Positions 26,698-34,785 of a DNA stretch of 54,661 bases are shown here, in pieces. How positions within the stretch are numbered: the stretch's first letter is position 1; each line of letters opens with the position of its first letter. Below the pieces are notes generated by a model. The model saw only the letters and a program-made list of their open reading frames with translations, had not been told where the DNA came from and ran no database searches. The translations under genes were made by a program, and so were the position numbers. The stretch is from contig NZ_RKLY01000018.1 in the NCBI RefSeq assembly GCF_004745525.1, forward strand, positions 1-54,661. Direction: 5' to 3'. The stretch comes from Companilactobacillus suantsaicola (GTDB lineage Bacteria; Bacillota; Bacilli; Lactobacillales; Lactobacillaceae).

Positions 26698-27130
26698 TTA
26701 TTATATTGTTAGATGATTCGAGTGGTGATAATCCATGCCGAACATTAATCCAAGGTGATTCTTGATGAGTAATGCTTTCCAGTTGATCCGCCGTATATTT
26801 TCCATAAACTTCCATCACTTGGTTTAATATATCATCAATCTCATCAGGCAACTCTACAACATTACCTTCATACTTAGGAATATTATTATAGCCATTATCC
26901 TTATATTCCTGATAAATATCCATCAATACTGGTCCATGAGCCCATGCTTCAAAATTATCTTTAAAAAGTCTATTTTCAATACAATCAGAAGAATCATTTG
27001 TAAGTGTTAAAACCCAAGAATAAGCATAATAAAGCATCTTTTGTAATTTCTTGGGTGACATACTGGCTTGACTTAAAAACCAATTTGCTATTTCTTGAGA
27101 AGTTAAATTAATAAGATTCTTTTCCTCCAT
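26648..27130 (-). CDS. Panacea-domain antitoxin (DUF4065, SocA/GepA-like)
   Basis: 160 residues; start with TGGAGG upstream. The sequence TSQEIANWFLSQASMSPKKLQKMLYYAYSW at the N-terminus, followed by FKDNFEAWAHGPVLMDIY, is the Panacea (DUF4065) signature. Panacea proteins act as antitoxins against varied toxins encoded next to them. The partner overlaps its 3' end and appears frameshifted. In this arrangement the antitoxin precedes the toxin. Confidence 0.85.
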   Translation of the reverse strand: MEEKNLINLTSQEIANWFLSQASMSPKKLQKMLYYAYSWVLTLTNDSSDCIENRLFKDNFEAWAHGPVLMDIYQEYKDNGYNNIPKYEGNVVELPDEIDDILNQVMEVYGKYTADQLESITHQESPWINVRHGLSPLESSNNIISDQDIFSCYIQRVSED

Positions 27131-27510
27131 AATTGAATTCCTCCAATCAACAATTCATTTATACCCTATGTAAATTGTATCATCTTTATGTTTACAACTT
27201 GCATCATTTTATACTTTTTAATATACAAATTACAACTTCAATTTTTATTCCCTTTAATGAAAAGCATTAATCATTGGCGAGTATTAATCATTAAATACAA
27301 TGCGGTTTAATTTTACAAGTCAATTCAAACTCTTTTAAACATTGACCTACAATATCCCTAAATACCTCCTATGGTTCATAGTTTATCAGAACATGTGTTC
27401 GTGATGCAATGAAAATGATTTTACTTTTTTAAAGTAACAAATGCAAAAAAAGAAAATATAACTTCCATCCCTAAAAATACTAAGAATAAAAAAACAGTAG
27501 GATATCAATC
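27131..27510. other. AT-rich intergenic stretch, no gene seen
   Basis: No reading frame with a ribosome site is visible. It contains a local repeat of ATTAATCATT (27267 and 27287 areas) and runs up to structured repeat copy G. Promoters for the Panacea pair presumably lie near 27140-27200. Confidence 0.5.
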
Positions 27511-27671
27511 CAGTCTGGAGCGACAGCGCTGTATGGTCTCAGCCCTGAAATTATTCTTAGCAATTTATTGCTTAGAATAAGGCCGATCTTGAAGACTTTT
27601 CCGGGCTTGAAAAGGCTTCAAGTCGTGCCCAGAGCGTTCCAGACCATACAGCGCCGAGTGGAAGACGTGAA
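27511..27671 (-). repeat. structured interspersed repeat, copy G
   Basis: Reverse-strand copy. Read on the minus strand: CACGTCTTCCAC, arm GCGCTGTATGGTCT, GGAACGC, hairpin A (GACTTGAAG with CTTCAAG-type arms), GGCC, hairpin B TTATTCTAAGCAATA/TTGCTTAGAATAA, CTGAG, arm AGACCATACAGCGC, GCTCCAGACT. The arms pair over 14 perfect bases and share no sequence with the other copies. It lies 152 bases upstream of pit. Confidence 0.85.
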
Positions 27672-27822
27672 CATACCACTCCCCTAACTAAGGAACCTAC
27701 ACAAAAATAATTATCATTTCTCCAAAAACAATCTTTTAAAAATTATTACAGACACAGCTTTGTGAATACGCTATCATAATCTTATAAGGATTTTAATTTA
27801 AGAATAAAAAGAAGGTGTCATT

Positions 27823-28836
27823 TTGAATATTGCTTTGATTGTGACGATTGTGCTAGTTATGGCAGTCGTCTTTGTCAATGGTTGGACTGACGCGCCAAAC
27901 GCCATTGCGACTGCAGTTTCGACTCGGGTTTTGCGGCCGAATATTGCAATTTACATTGCCGTCGTGATGAACTTTTTGGGGGCTCTGGTGATGACCATGT
28001 TCAACGCTCAAGTTGCCGAAACTATCAGTAATATCGTTAGTTTTGAGGGGGCCGGTAACGCTAGCCAGATTGCTTTAGCGGCTTCACTTTTTGCTATCGT
28101 GACTTGGGCCGTCGCTGCTTGGTGGTTCGGAATTCCAACTAGTGAATCTCACGCTTTGATTGCCGGGTTGACCGGGGCTGCCATGGCCTTGGGTGGACTG
28201 GGTGCTGTCAATGCGGGCGAATGGTGGAAAGTTATCATTGGCTTGGTCGTTTCCACGGTTTTTGGACTAGGTGGCGGTTACATAATAACCAAGATAATTA
28301 TTTTAATTTTCCAGTATGTAAATCGTATTACCGCTAATAAAATTTTCACCTTTGGGCAGGCTATCAGTGCTATGGCGATGGCGTTTCTCCACGGGGCACA
28401 GGACGGACAGAAATTCATGGGTGTGTTCATGTTGACACTTTATTACAACGGACTCGTCGGCAAAACCGGTGGTGGCTTCACGATTCCCATCTGGGTCATG
28501 GTGCTCTGCTCAGTCACGATGGGAGTTGGAACTTCGGTCGGCGGCATGCGCATCATCAAGTCAGTCGGGATGGACATGGTTAAGTTGGAGAAATATCAGG
28601 GATTTTCCGCAGATTTGAGTGCAGCCATCACGCTATTTTTTTCCTCATTATTTGGAATTCCCGTTTCAACGACCCATACCAAAACAACCGCAATCATGGG
28701 AGCAGGCGCTGCCAAACGACTTTCCTCAGTAGATTGGTCAGTCGTGCGCGATATGGTGCTAGCTTGGGTCTTAACTTTCCCAGGTTGTGGACTGATCGCC
28801 TACTTCATGGCAAAACTATTCATGGCAATATTCTAG
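27823..28836 (+). CDS. pit: PiT-family inorganic phosphate transporter
   Basis: 337 residues, probably starting at TTG 27823, which follows AGAAGGTG. About 10 helices. NGWTDAPNAIATAVSTRVL near residue 20 and FLHGAQDGQKFMG near residue 190 form the duplicated PiT signature, with GIPVSTTHTKTTAIMGAGAA in the second half. PiT proteins import phosphate (as metal phosphate) by ion symport. Only 12 bases separate it from the DUF47 gene, so the two are co-transcribed. Confidence 0.95.
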   Translation: MNIALIVTIVLVMAVVFVNGWTDAPNAIATAVSTRVLRPNIAIYIAVVMNFLGALVMTMFNAQVAETISNIVSFEGAGNASQIALAASLFAIVTWAVAAWWFGIPTSESHALIAGLTGAAMALGGLGAVNAGEWWKVIIGLVVSTVFGLGGGYIITKIIILIFQYVNRITANKIFTFGQAISAMAMAFLHGAQDGQKFMGVFMLTLYYNGLVGKTGGGFTIPIWVMVLCSVTMGVGTSVGGMRIIKSVGMDMVKLEKYQGFSADLSAAITLFFSSLFGIPVSTTHTKTTAIMGAGAAKRLSSVDWSVVRDMVLAWVLTFPGCGLIAYFMAKLFMAIF

Positions 28837-28848
28837 GGGGAAAATATT

Positions 28849-29475
28849 ATGGCACGTAAACAGAAATTCGACTTTTTCGGGGCAATGGAACATCTAGCAG
28901 ACGACGCCCTGAAATCCAGTAACTTATTAAATGAAATCATCAAAGATTTTGACACCGATAAATTAAGCGAACAAAGCAAGATCATCAATAAAATTGAAAC
29001 CGATGGTGACGACGACGTTAAAGAAATCATGCACGAACTCTACATCGCCTTCATCACCCCAATCGACCGTGAAGACATCGTTCAATTAGTCGATAAATTA
29101 GACAACATTATCGATGGCATCAACGGTTTGACCTATGAGTTCCACTATTTGGATTTAAAAGAAATGCGACCAGGAACCGACGAATTCATGGATCTAATCG
29201 TTGAAGCTGTTGAAGCAGTTCAATATTCCGTTCGTGAATTCTCACATTTTAAGAATTCCAAATCTCTAGCCAAAAACGTCGACCAAGCTAACCACATTGA
29301 ATCCCTTGGCGACAACCTTTACACCGAACAATTGAGCATCCTCTTTAGAGAAAAAGACATCGATCCCATCGACGTCATCCGCTGGCAAAAAGTCTACGGC
29401 GGTTTCGAAAGAGTCCTCGACGCCTGCGAAGATTGCGCCGACGTTATTACCGGTTTGGTTATTAAAAACAGTTAA
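28849..29475 (+). CDS. DUF47 (PhoU-like) accessory protein of the phosphate transporter
   Basis: 208 residues, cytoplasmic and all-helical, with paired acidic helices like PhoU (FGAMEHLADDALKSSNLL at the start; FITPIDREDIVQLVDKLDNIIDGIN at about 60-85 is the DUF47 hallmark). These proteins usually accompany PiT transporters and are thought to modulate them. Start codon preceded by AGGGGGAAAA. In many bacteria the DUF47 gene comes first; here it follows pit. Confidence 0.93.
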   Translation: MARKQKFDFFGAMEHLADDALKSSNLLNEIIKDFDTDKLSEQSKIINKIETDGDDDVKEIMHELYIAFITPIDREDIVQLVDKLDNIIDGINGLTYEFHYLDLKEMRPGTDEFMDLIVEAVEAVQYSVREFSHFKNSKSLAKNVDQANHIESLGDNLYTEQLSILFREKDIDPIDVIRWQKVYGGFERVLDACEDCADVITGLVIKNS

Positions 29476-29523
29476 AAAAAGCTATCTTGATTGGTATTTT
29501 CCAATTAGGATAGCTTTTTTTGA
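29474..29523 (+). terminator. terminator of the pit operon
   Basis: AAAAAAAGCTATCTTGATTGG-TATTTTC-CAATTAGGATAGCTTTTTTT hairpin, immediately after the DUF47 stop codon. Confidence 0.92.
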
Positions 29524-29749
29524 ATCATATTATAGTTAAATTTTTTTATATTATCTCCAATATCGGGATTGTAACATCATATTCTTTTTGTAACATGCCT
29601 TTGTTACAATAAAATTCAAATGTTACAATCCCTCTACTAATACCTATGCTACCTCACTTGTAAGTCCAATGGAAAATGTAAAAAATTAATCAACGATTAA
29701 AAAGCAACATTGTTTGGAATACTTCAAATCAATAATCTTTATTTTATTG

Positions 29750-29800
29750 TTACTCGATATAAGATTTCATCTGCACGGCATTATTGAATCTATTTTTCAT
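29750..29800 (-). pseudogene. abiEii toxin stub (16 codons)
   Basis: The ATG at 29800 overlaps the abiEi stop codon as ATGA, exactly the coupling seen in abiE operons. The product MKNRFNNAVQMKSYIE ends at a TAA. The QMKSYI segment matches the start of AbiEii proteins (a Lys-rich QLK/QMK-x-I-R-N-type beginning). The nucleotidyltransferase domain is absent; the next 270 bases to the pit terminator show no further frame. I interpret this as deletion of the toxin, leaving the antitoxin. Confidence 0.65.
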
Positions 29801-30390
29801 AACAGTACTCCTAAATAAGTTTTGATTTTTCTTTCAACTTTCAATTCTTTTGCATAATACAATAGCTTATTTAAATCTCTATCATTTCTTTCAACATAGG
29901 TTCGAAATGCTGCACCAATAATTTCTTTCTGTGCTTCATGTGGTGAGCGCACGATATCACATAACGTTCGTTCTAAATTATACGTTCTAACTTGATTTCC
30001 GTATGGTGTTTGTATTGTTTTAATACCTAAATTATAAAGTGATTTTATTTGTCGATAAGGTTTGATTTGCAAATCATCAAAAAAGTTAGATTTATATCCT
30101 CTGGGAAAATTCATTTCCATATAATTTGGTGTTCTATCAGTCATGTTATATAAGTACAGAGCTGTTTCTTTATAAAATATTCCCTTTTTTAATCGTAATT
30201 GAGCTATAAAAAATTCATCTTCAAAAATATTTGGATCCATATAAATTCCCGGTCCGACTCTTTCAAGTAGTTGCACTTTTACCATCCTACTTAATATGGA
30301 AGATGTTATCCCTTCTGAAAATGCTTGTTTAGAAGTAAAAAGTCCATCATACTTCTCTAACAATTCTTTTGCTTGATATTTTATTCTCAC
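29797..30390 (-). CDS. abiEi: AbiEi-family antitoxin (orphan)
   Basis: 197 residues; start GTG at 30390 behind AAGGTGG. The N-terminal winged helix (KYDGLFTSKQAFSEGITSSILSRMVKVQLLERVGPGIYM) is the AbiEi_4 DNA-binding domain, and FYKETALYLYNMTDRTP plus YNLERTLCDIVRSP are conserved in the C-terminal half. AbiEi represses its own promoter and antagonises the AbiEii nucleotidyltransferase in type IV toxin-antitoxin systems that abort phage infection. A perfect inverted repeat lies just upstream. Only a stub of the toxin remains, so the unit can no longer act as full AbiE. Confidence 0.9.
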   Translation of the reverse strand: MRIKYQAKELLEKYDGLFTSKQAFSEGITSSILSRMVKVQLLERVGPGIYMDPNIFEDEFFIAQLRLKKGIFYKETALYLYNMTDRTPNYMEMNFPRGYKSNFFDDLQIKPYRQIKSLYNLGIKTIQTPYGNQVRTYNLERTLCDIVRSPHEAQKEIIGAAFRTYVERNDRDLNKLLYYAKELKVERKIKTYLGVLL

Positions 30391-30406
30391 TCTAACACCA
30401 CCTTAT

Positions 30407-30455
30407 TGTTCTATTTACACATCATTTTATTATGAATTGATGTGTAAATAGAACA
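30407..30455 (-). promoter_or_regulatory. inverted-repeat operator upstream of abiEi
   Basis: TGTTCTATTTACACATCA (30407-30424) and TGATGTGTAAATAGAACA (30438-30455) are perfect 18-base inverted arms separated by 13 bases. They lie 17 bases upstream of the abiEi start. Known AbiEi proteins bind inverted repeats in their own promoter, so this is probably the autoregulatory operator. There is no T run, so a terminator is unlikely. Confidence 0.8.
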
Positions 30456-30511
30456 TTTTGTTTTAAAAAAATAGGAACAAATTCAAAATTTATTCCCAAC
30501 CGTCATCTTTA

Positions 30512-30519
30512 TCAATTTT
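30512..30519. repeat. 8-bp target-site duplication of the ISL3 element
   Basis: TCAATTTT at 30512-30519 is repeated exactly at 32019-32026 on the other side of the element. Eight bases is the usual ISL3 target duplication. This fixes the element ends and supports a direct insertion event. Confidence 0.9.
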
Positions 30520-32018
30520 GGCTGTTCGTCAAATCAAGTTGATGGCAGTTCGCATAAGCAGTTAGACCGTAATTGGTCTAGCTGCTTTTTTATTGGGCTG
30601 AAGAGCTTGCTCTAAGCCAAAAGATTTGAAGATCAATCCGTTTAATAAAGTTAGTCCAGTTTCGATAACCGTATGCACCATTTTTTATTTTCTTTATCCT
30701 TCCAATGGTTCCCTCTAAAAATCCATTGGAGTAATCGAAGTGTAGAGCGTTTAGTACCTGTTTTCGATATTTTCTTAGTGATTTCATGGTTGTATCCATT
30801 GGCGTGTTTAGTGAATGATAATCAAGTATTGCGTCATTCATTAATTCAACGTCACTTGTTTCAATAGCCTTTAAGATATCTTGATAAACTTCATAGGACT
30901 TGGCAAAGCCTTCGTCCAAATCCAAACATTTTGTAATTAAATTTAAATCCGTTTCATAGTAATTTACGCTGTATTGGTACTTGGGTGTTATCTTTTCGAT
31001 GGAATCGAATGATTCCAAGAATTTCTTCCAGTCTCGTTTCATGAATAGATATTCTTTACTGCGTTTAGGCATGGTCTTCATTACCTTAATCCTTGAAGAG
31101 TTAAGAGAACGATTAGCCATTTGAACGATGTGAAACCTATCAACAACAATTCTTGCCTTAGGAAATAATTTTGGAACGAGATTAATATAACCGGCATTTA
31201 AGTCTAAAGAGATAGTTCGTACTTGTTTTCTAGCCTTTAAAGAGAAGCTTTCAAAATATTGTTTAATTTGATAAGAAGTTCTTCTAGGCAAAATATCTCC
31301 AGTTCGATGATCATTACTATCTAACCAAATAAAGCTCAATTTATCTGTCGCCATGAACTCGTCAAAAGCCATGTGCTTAGGTAGAGACTCTGTATGTCTT
31401 TTTTTATGTAGTTTGGCTTCCTCATCAATGATTCGTTGAACGGTCTTATCCGAGACATTAAAACGTCTACCAATGTCTTTAAGAGATGCATTGTGAGCAG
31501 CCTCAGACAGAATTATCTGTCTGACCGGCTGCGCAATTTGACAACAATCCCAAACATAGTTGGTTTTAGCTACAAAAATTGAACCACAGGACTTACATAT
31601 ATATTTTTGACGATATAATCGAATAAAAGTTGGTCGTAAAGATAGTGATGGAGCTATTATCATATTTTTATTGAATCCATCTTTAATTACGTGGCCTGTA
31701 AGGCCACAATTAACACAACGATCAACGTCTTTAGTAAGTTTCGCAAAATAAACTAAAGACATAGTTCCATGTACATTCATAAAAGTGGAGTCATCAGTGA
31801 ATACAATATTCTTGTCTTTAATTTCTAAAGCATTTCGTATAGAATTATCTGTTAGGGGCATCATTCAAATTCCTTTCATTGTGAAGCTGTAGAGGGTCGA
31901 ACATCTAAAGGACATGAGTGGTGTCTTTTTTGATGTTCTTAAAGAGTATTACTAATAAATGGTATACAAAAATAGAGTTGATGGCAAAATGCCTATCAAC
32001 TCTATTTATCGTACAACC
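30520..32018 (-). mobile_element. ISL3-family insertion sequence, intact
   Basis: 1499 bases. The left end GGCTGTTCGTCAAATCAAGT (continuing TGATGG) and the right end, read inverted, GGTTGTACGATAAATAGAGT (continuing TGATAG) match at 19 of 26 positions and are flanked by an exact 8-bp duplication. It carries one full-length transposase. It is inserted in the 3' end of a small gene (32006-32152). A hairpin at 30551-30592 lies inside the left end. Confidence 0.92.
30590..31864 (-). CDS. ISL3-family transposase
   Basis: 424 residues, normal for the family, no internal stop. N-terminal zinc ribbon (CVNCGLTGHVIKDG and KYICKSCGSIF), an HTH (IGRRFNVSDKTVQRIIDEE), then a DDE-type core beginning with FDEFMATDKLSFIWLD and continuing VRTISLDLNAGYINLVPKLFPKARIVVDRFH. 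The C-terminal GTIGRIKKIKNGAYGYRNWTNF block is diagnostic of ISL3. A GGA-containing site precedes the ATG pair at 31864/31861. Confidence 0.96.
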   Translation of the reverse strand: MMPLTDNSIRNALEIKDKNIVFTDDSTFMNVHGTMSLVYFAKLTKDVDRCVNCGLTGHVIKDGFNKNMIIAPSLSLRPTFIRLYRQKYICKSCGSIFVAKTNYVWDCCQIAQPVRQIILSEAAHNASLKDIGRRFNVSDKTVQRIIDEEAKLHKKRHTESLPKHMAFDEFMATDKLSFIWLDSNDHRTGDILPRRTSYQIKQYFESFSLKARKQVRTISLDLNAGYINLVPKLFPKARIVVDRFHIVQMANRSLNSSRIKVMKTMPKRSKEYLFMKRDWKKFLESFDSIEKITPKYQYSVNYYETDLNLITKCLDLDEGFAKSYEVYQDILKAIETSDVELMNDAILDYHSLNTPMDTTMKSLRKYRKQVLNALHFDYSNGFLEGTIGRIKKIKNGAYGYRNWTNFIKRIDLQIFWLRASSSAQ

Positions 32019-32152
32019 TCAATTTTTATCTTATCTAATGCGTCACCCAAAACATCCTTTTGATCAATAAGACTAGTTTTATTTTCAAGATGATGCTTAA
32101 GCCGCTTTTTGGCAATCTCGTCTATTTGAACATCAAAATCTTCTTTATCCAC
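32006..32152 (-). CDS. small unknown protein with C-terminus replaced by ISL3
   Basis: 48 residues from GTG 32152, which follows AAGGTGG. The sequence is acidic/basic mixed (VDKEDFDVQIDEIAKKRLKH at the start). Its last residues EVVR are encoded by the ISL3 end. If the element and one copy of TCAATTTT are removed, the frame reads on as KIKIDKDDGWE-stop, giving 51 residues, so the insertion swapped the last seven residues for four. I do not recognise the family; size and composition would fit a small antitoxin-like or accessory protein, but nothing supports that further. Confidence 0.6.
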   Translation of the reverse strand: MDKEDFDVQIDEIAKKRLKHHLENKTSLIDQKDVLGDALDKIKIEVVR

Positions 32153-32191
32153 AATCTTCCACCTTATTTTTTCTTCAGTGTAGCTAATTGT

Positions 32192-32221
32192 ACAAAAAAA
32201 AGAAACCAAAATGGTTTCTTA
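32192..32221 (-). terminator. terminator of the metal ATPase gene
   Basis: AAGAAACCA-TTTT-GGTTTCTT followed on the minus strand by eight T. The stem overlaps the stop codon of the ATPase gene. Confidence 0.9.
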
Positions 32222-34132
32222 GTTATCAAAATTAATCAGCTGTAATCTGATGGCATTCAAAACTGCGATGATTGTCACACCCACGTCAGCGAACACAGCT
32301 TGCCACATATCGACTAAACCAAAAGCTCCTAACAATAGGAATAAGATCTTCACGATCAAAGCAAAAGAAATGTTTTCGATCACGATCCGGCGAGTCTTTT
32401 TGGCAATCTTTAGCGCTTTAGAAACTTTGGAGGGTTCATCCCCCATGATAACAATGTCAGCCGCTTCAACGGCGGCGTCTGATCCTAAGCCACCCATGGC
32501 AAATCCGATATCAGCTGTGGTCAAAACAGGCGTGTCGTTAATTCCGTCACCGACAAAAGCAACTTTTTTGTTCTTTTGATGAGAAGTTTTCAACAAGTCT
32601 TGCACAATTTCGACTTTATTCTCTGGTAAAAGACCGGAATAAACACTACTCATGCCTAATTTGTTGGCCATCGACTTCCCGACAATTTCGTTATCCCCAG
32701 TTAACATGACATTGTTGTGAATACCACGATTGTTCAATAGCTGGATAGCTTTTTTTGCATCAGCTTTTTCCACATCCGCAATCACGATACTACCCAAAAA
32801 TTGACCTGCTGAAGCAACGTAGACTACTGTCCCAACAGTTTGCGGCTCCTTTACAGAAATCTGTGCTTGCTGCATGGCCTTGAGGTTGCCGACGATAACA
32901 GCTTGCCCATCTAATTGAGCAGTCAAACCGTGGCCAGCTTGTTCCTTGGCATTTGCGACTTGCAGCAGTTTGCCATGGAAAGCCTTTTGAATCGAATTAG
33001 CAATCGGATGCGTCGAATTCTTTTCCACACTGGCGGCGATTTGAAGTAATTTATCACTTGATACACCGACCGGATTAGTTTCAATGACTGAGAATTGCCC
33101 TTTTGTCAGCGTTCCCGTCTTGTCAAAAGCCACCGTGTCGACCGCATTCAAGGCTTCTAAGTAGTTACCCCCCTTGACCAAAATCCCCTGCTTGGAGGCT
33201 GCCCCGATACCGCCGAAGAAACTGAGTGGCACCGAAATGACCAAGGCACAAGGACAAGAAATTACTAGGAAAATTAGTGCCCGGTAAATCCAAGTGTTCC
33301 AATCACTCGTCACAAGTGAAGGAATAATTGCTAAAGCGACTGCCAAGGCTACCACGATCGGTGTATAAATTTTGGCAAACTTAGTAATAAATTTTTCTGT
33401 GTCAGCCTTTTTACTGCTGGCATTTTCAACCAAATCCAAAATTTTAGCGACCGTCGAATCACTGTATTCTTTGGTTACCTTGATACGCAAAGTCCCCGTT
33501 TGGTTGATTGAACCACTCAAAGCAACATCGCCAACTCCTAAAGTCTGCGGCATCGATTCCCCCGTCAAAGCTGAAGTGTCGACCGCAGAATTTCCTAGGA
33601 CAACTGTCCCATCAAGCGGAATTTTTTCGCCCGGTTTAACCAAAATTTCTTCGCCAATTTGAACCACATTCGGATCAACGACCTTGTTTTGGTGACCAAG
33701 TACTAACGTGGCAGTCGTCGGCTTCACTTCCATCAAAGCGGAAATTGAGCGCTTGGATTTGTTGACGGCGATATCCTCGAAAACGTTGCCCAACTCGTAG
33801 AACAACATGACCGCGATTGCTTCGGGATACTGCTTGAGAACGATGGCCCCGATGGTCGCAATACTCATCAAGAAGTTCTCATCGAAAATTTCCCCATGCA
33901 AAATATTTTTGACGGCTTGGAAAACAATTCTGGCTCCGATAACTAAGTAAGCAATCACTAACATAGTGACACTGATACTTGGAGCAAACCACTCTCCTGA
34001 CCCCAATAGCAATAAAATAAAGGAAATCAGCAACCGAATAATTATCCCTTTAGTTTCATTCGAGAGTTCATTTTTAAATTTTTTAACCGTTTTTTTAGTT
34101 TTAATCTCAGTTTGGACATCGTAAGATTTCAT
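32219..34132 (-). CDS. heavy-metal translocating P1B-type ATPase (Cd/Zn type)
   Basis: 637 residues from ATG 34132, which has AAGGAGG 8 bases upstream. There is no N-terminal Cys-rich metal-binding domain. Helices surround SCPCAL (the CPC metal site, about residue 308), with DKTGTLTKG as the phosphorylation loop and GDGINDTPVL in the hinge. TGES is present in the actuator domain. CPC plus the adjacent divergent ArsR sensor suggests zinc/cadmium/cobalt export rather than copper. It exports metal from the cytoplasm at the cost of ATP. Confidence 0.93.
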   Translation of the reverse strand: MKSYDVQTEIKTKKTVKKFKNELSNETKGIIIRLLISFILLLLGSGEWFAPSISVTMLVIAYLVIGARIVFQAVKNILHGEIFDENFLMSIATIGAIVLKQYPEAIAVMLFYELGNVFEDIAVNKSKRSISALMEVKPTTATLVLGHQNKVVDPNVVQIGEEILVKPGEKIPLDGTVVLGNSAVDTSALTGESMPQTLGVGDVALSGSINQTGTLRIKVTKEYSDSTVAKILDLVENASSKKADTEKFITKFAKIYTPIVVALAVALAIIPSLVTSDWNTWIYRALIFLVISCPCALVISVPLSFFGGIGAASKQGILVKGGNYLEALNAVDTVAFDKTGTLTKGQFSVIETNPVGVSSDKLLQIAASVEKNSTHPIANSIQKAFHGKLLQVANAKEQAGHGLTAQLDGQAVIVGNLKAMQQAQISVKEPQTVGTVVYVASAGQFLGSIVIADVEKADAKKAIQLLNNRGIHNNVMLTGDNEIVGKSMANKLGMSSVYSGLLPENKVEIVQDLLKTSHQKNKKVAFVGDGINDTPVLTTADIGFAMGGLGSDAAVEAADIVIMGDEPSKVSKALKIAKKTRRIVIENISFALIVKILFLLLGAFGLVDMWQAVFADVGVTIIAVLNAIRLQLINFDN

Positions 34133-34171
34133 TATTTCATCCTCCTTGAAAAGGCTTACATGTTCATCTGA

Positions 34172-34195
34172 ATATATGAGCATTCATTCATATAT
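34172..34195. promoter_or_regulatory. ArsR/CzrA-type operator between ATPase and regulator
   Basis: ATATATGA-GCATTCAT-TCATATAT, an interrupted palindrome of the type bound by ArsR-family metal sensors. It lies in the 120-base divergent gap, so the sensor could repress both genes. Confidence 0.75.
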
Positions 34196-34252
34196 GAATT
34201 ATAATATAATAAAGTATCAGATTGCAACCTATTTCAGTAAGAGGATCAATTA

Positions 34253-34612
34253 ATGTCAGAAGAAAATTTTGAAATCGCCCATCAAAAGGCATTACACAGT
34301 TTAAAACAGAGTCTCCCCGACGACCAAGACTTAGAAGCCATGGTCAATATTTTTAAAGCATTCGGCGATATGACAAGAGTGAAAATTATTTTGGCTCTAG
34401 CACAAACCCCTTTGAGCGTGGGTGAAATTGCTGACACTTTAGACATGAGCCAGTCATCAATTTCCCATCAGTTGAGTATTCTAAAACAACTAAACCTCGT
34501 CTCCAACGCCAGACGCGGCCGCAACATTCACTATCGTTTGAGTGATCAACACATTATTACCATTTTTAACCAGACTAAAGAGCACATTATTGAAGACGAT
34601 AATGACTACTAA
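34253..34612 (+). CDS. ArsR-family metal sensor (CzrA-like)
   Basis: 119 residues, winged helix with recognition helix MSQSSISHQLSILKQL. The last helix, LSDQHIITIFNQTKEHIIEDD, carries D-x-H and then H-x2-E at the spacing of the alpha5 zinc site of CzrA (D, H, +13 H, +16 H/E), with Glu as the fourth ligand. No ELCVCDL alpha3 cysteine motif is present, so a zinc or cobalt sensor is favoured over a CadC/ArsR cysteine sensor. Divergent from the ATPase gene, over a shared operator. Confidence 0.9.
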   Translation: MSEENFEIAHQKALHSLKQSLPDDQDLEAMVNIFKAFGDMTRVKIILALAQTPLSVGEIADTLDMSQSSISHQLSILKQLNLVSNARRGRNIHYRLSDQHIITIFNQTKEHIIEDDNDY

Positions 34613-34614
34613 AA

Positions 34615-34674
34615 AAGGACTCCTTAATGATTGAAATTATTTTAATTAACAATTATTAAGGAGTTCTTTTTTAT
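34615..34674 (+). terminator. terminator of the ArsR gene
   Basis: AAGGACTCCTTAAT ... ATTAAGGAGTTCTT stem with long loop and a T run. Confidence 0.85.
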
Positions 34675-34785
34675 TAATTTCATACTTGTAACCGTACGCT
34701 CACCCCATTTTCTTTGGTATACTTCTTTTGAGCACAGAATCCTTATATTCTTTCATTTACAAATAAAAAGTGAGATGAGCAATTA

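Noticed and set aside
204-27671. CRISPR array
   Set aside because: The repeats are about 160 nt, kilobases apart, in both orientations, and without regular spacers or cas genes.
30551-30592. Terminator for the ISL3 transposase
   Set aside because: The T run follows the stem on the plus strand, so it would stop transcription entering the element from outside, not the minus-strand transposase transcript.
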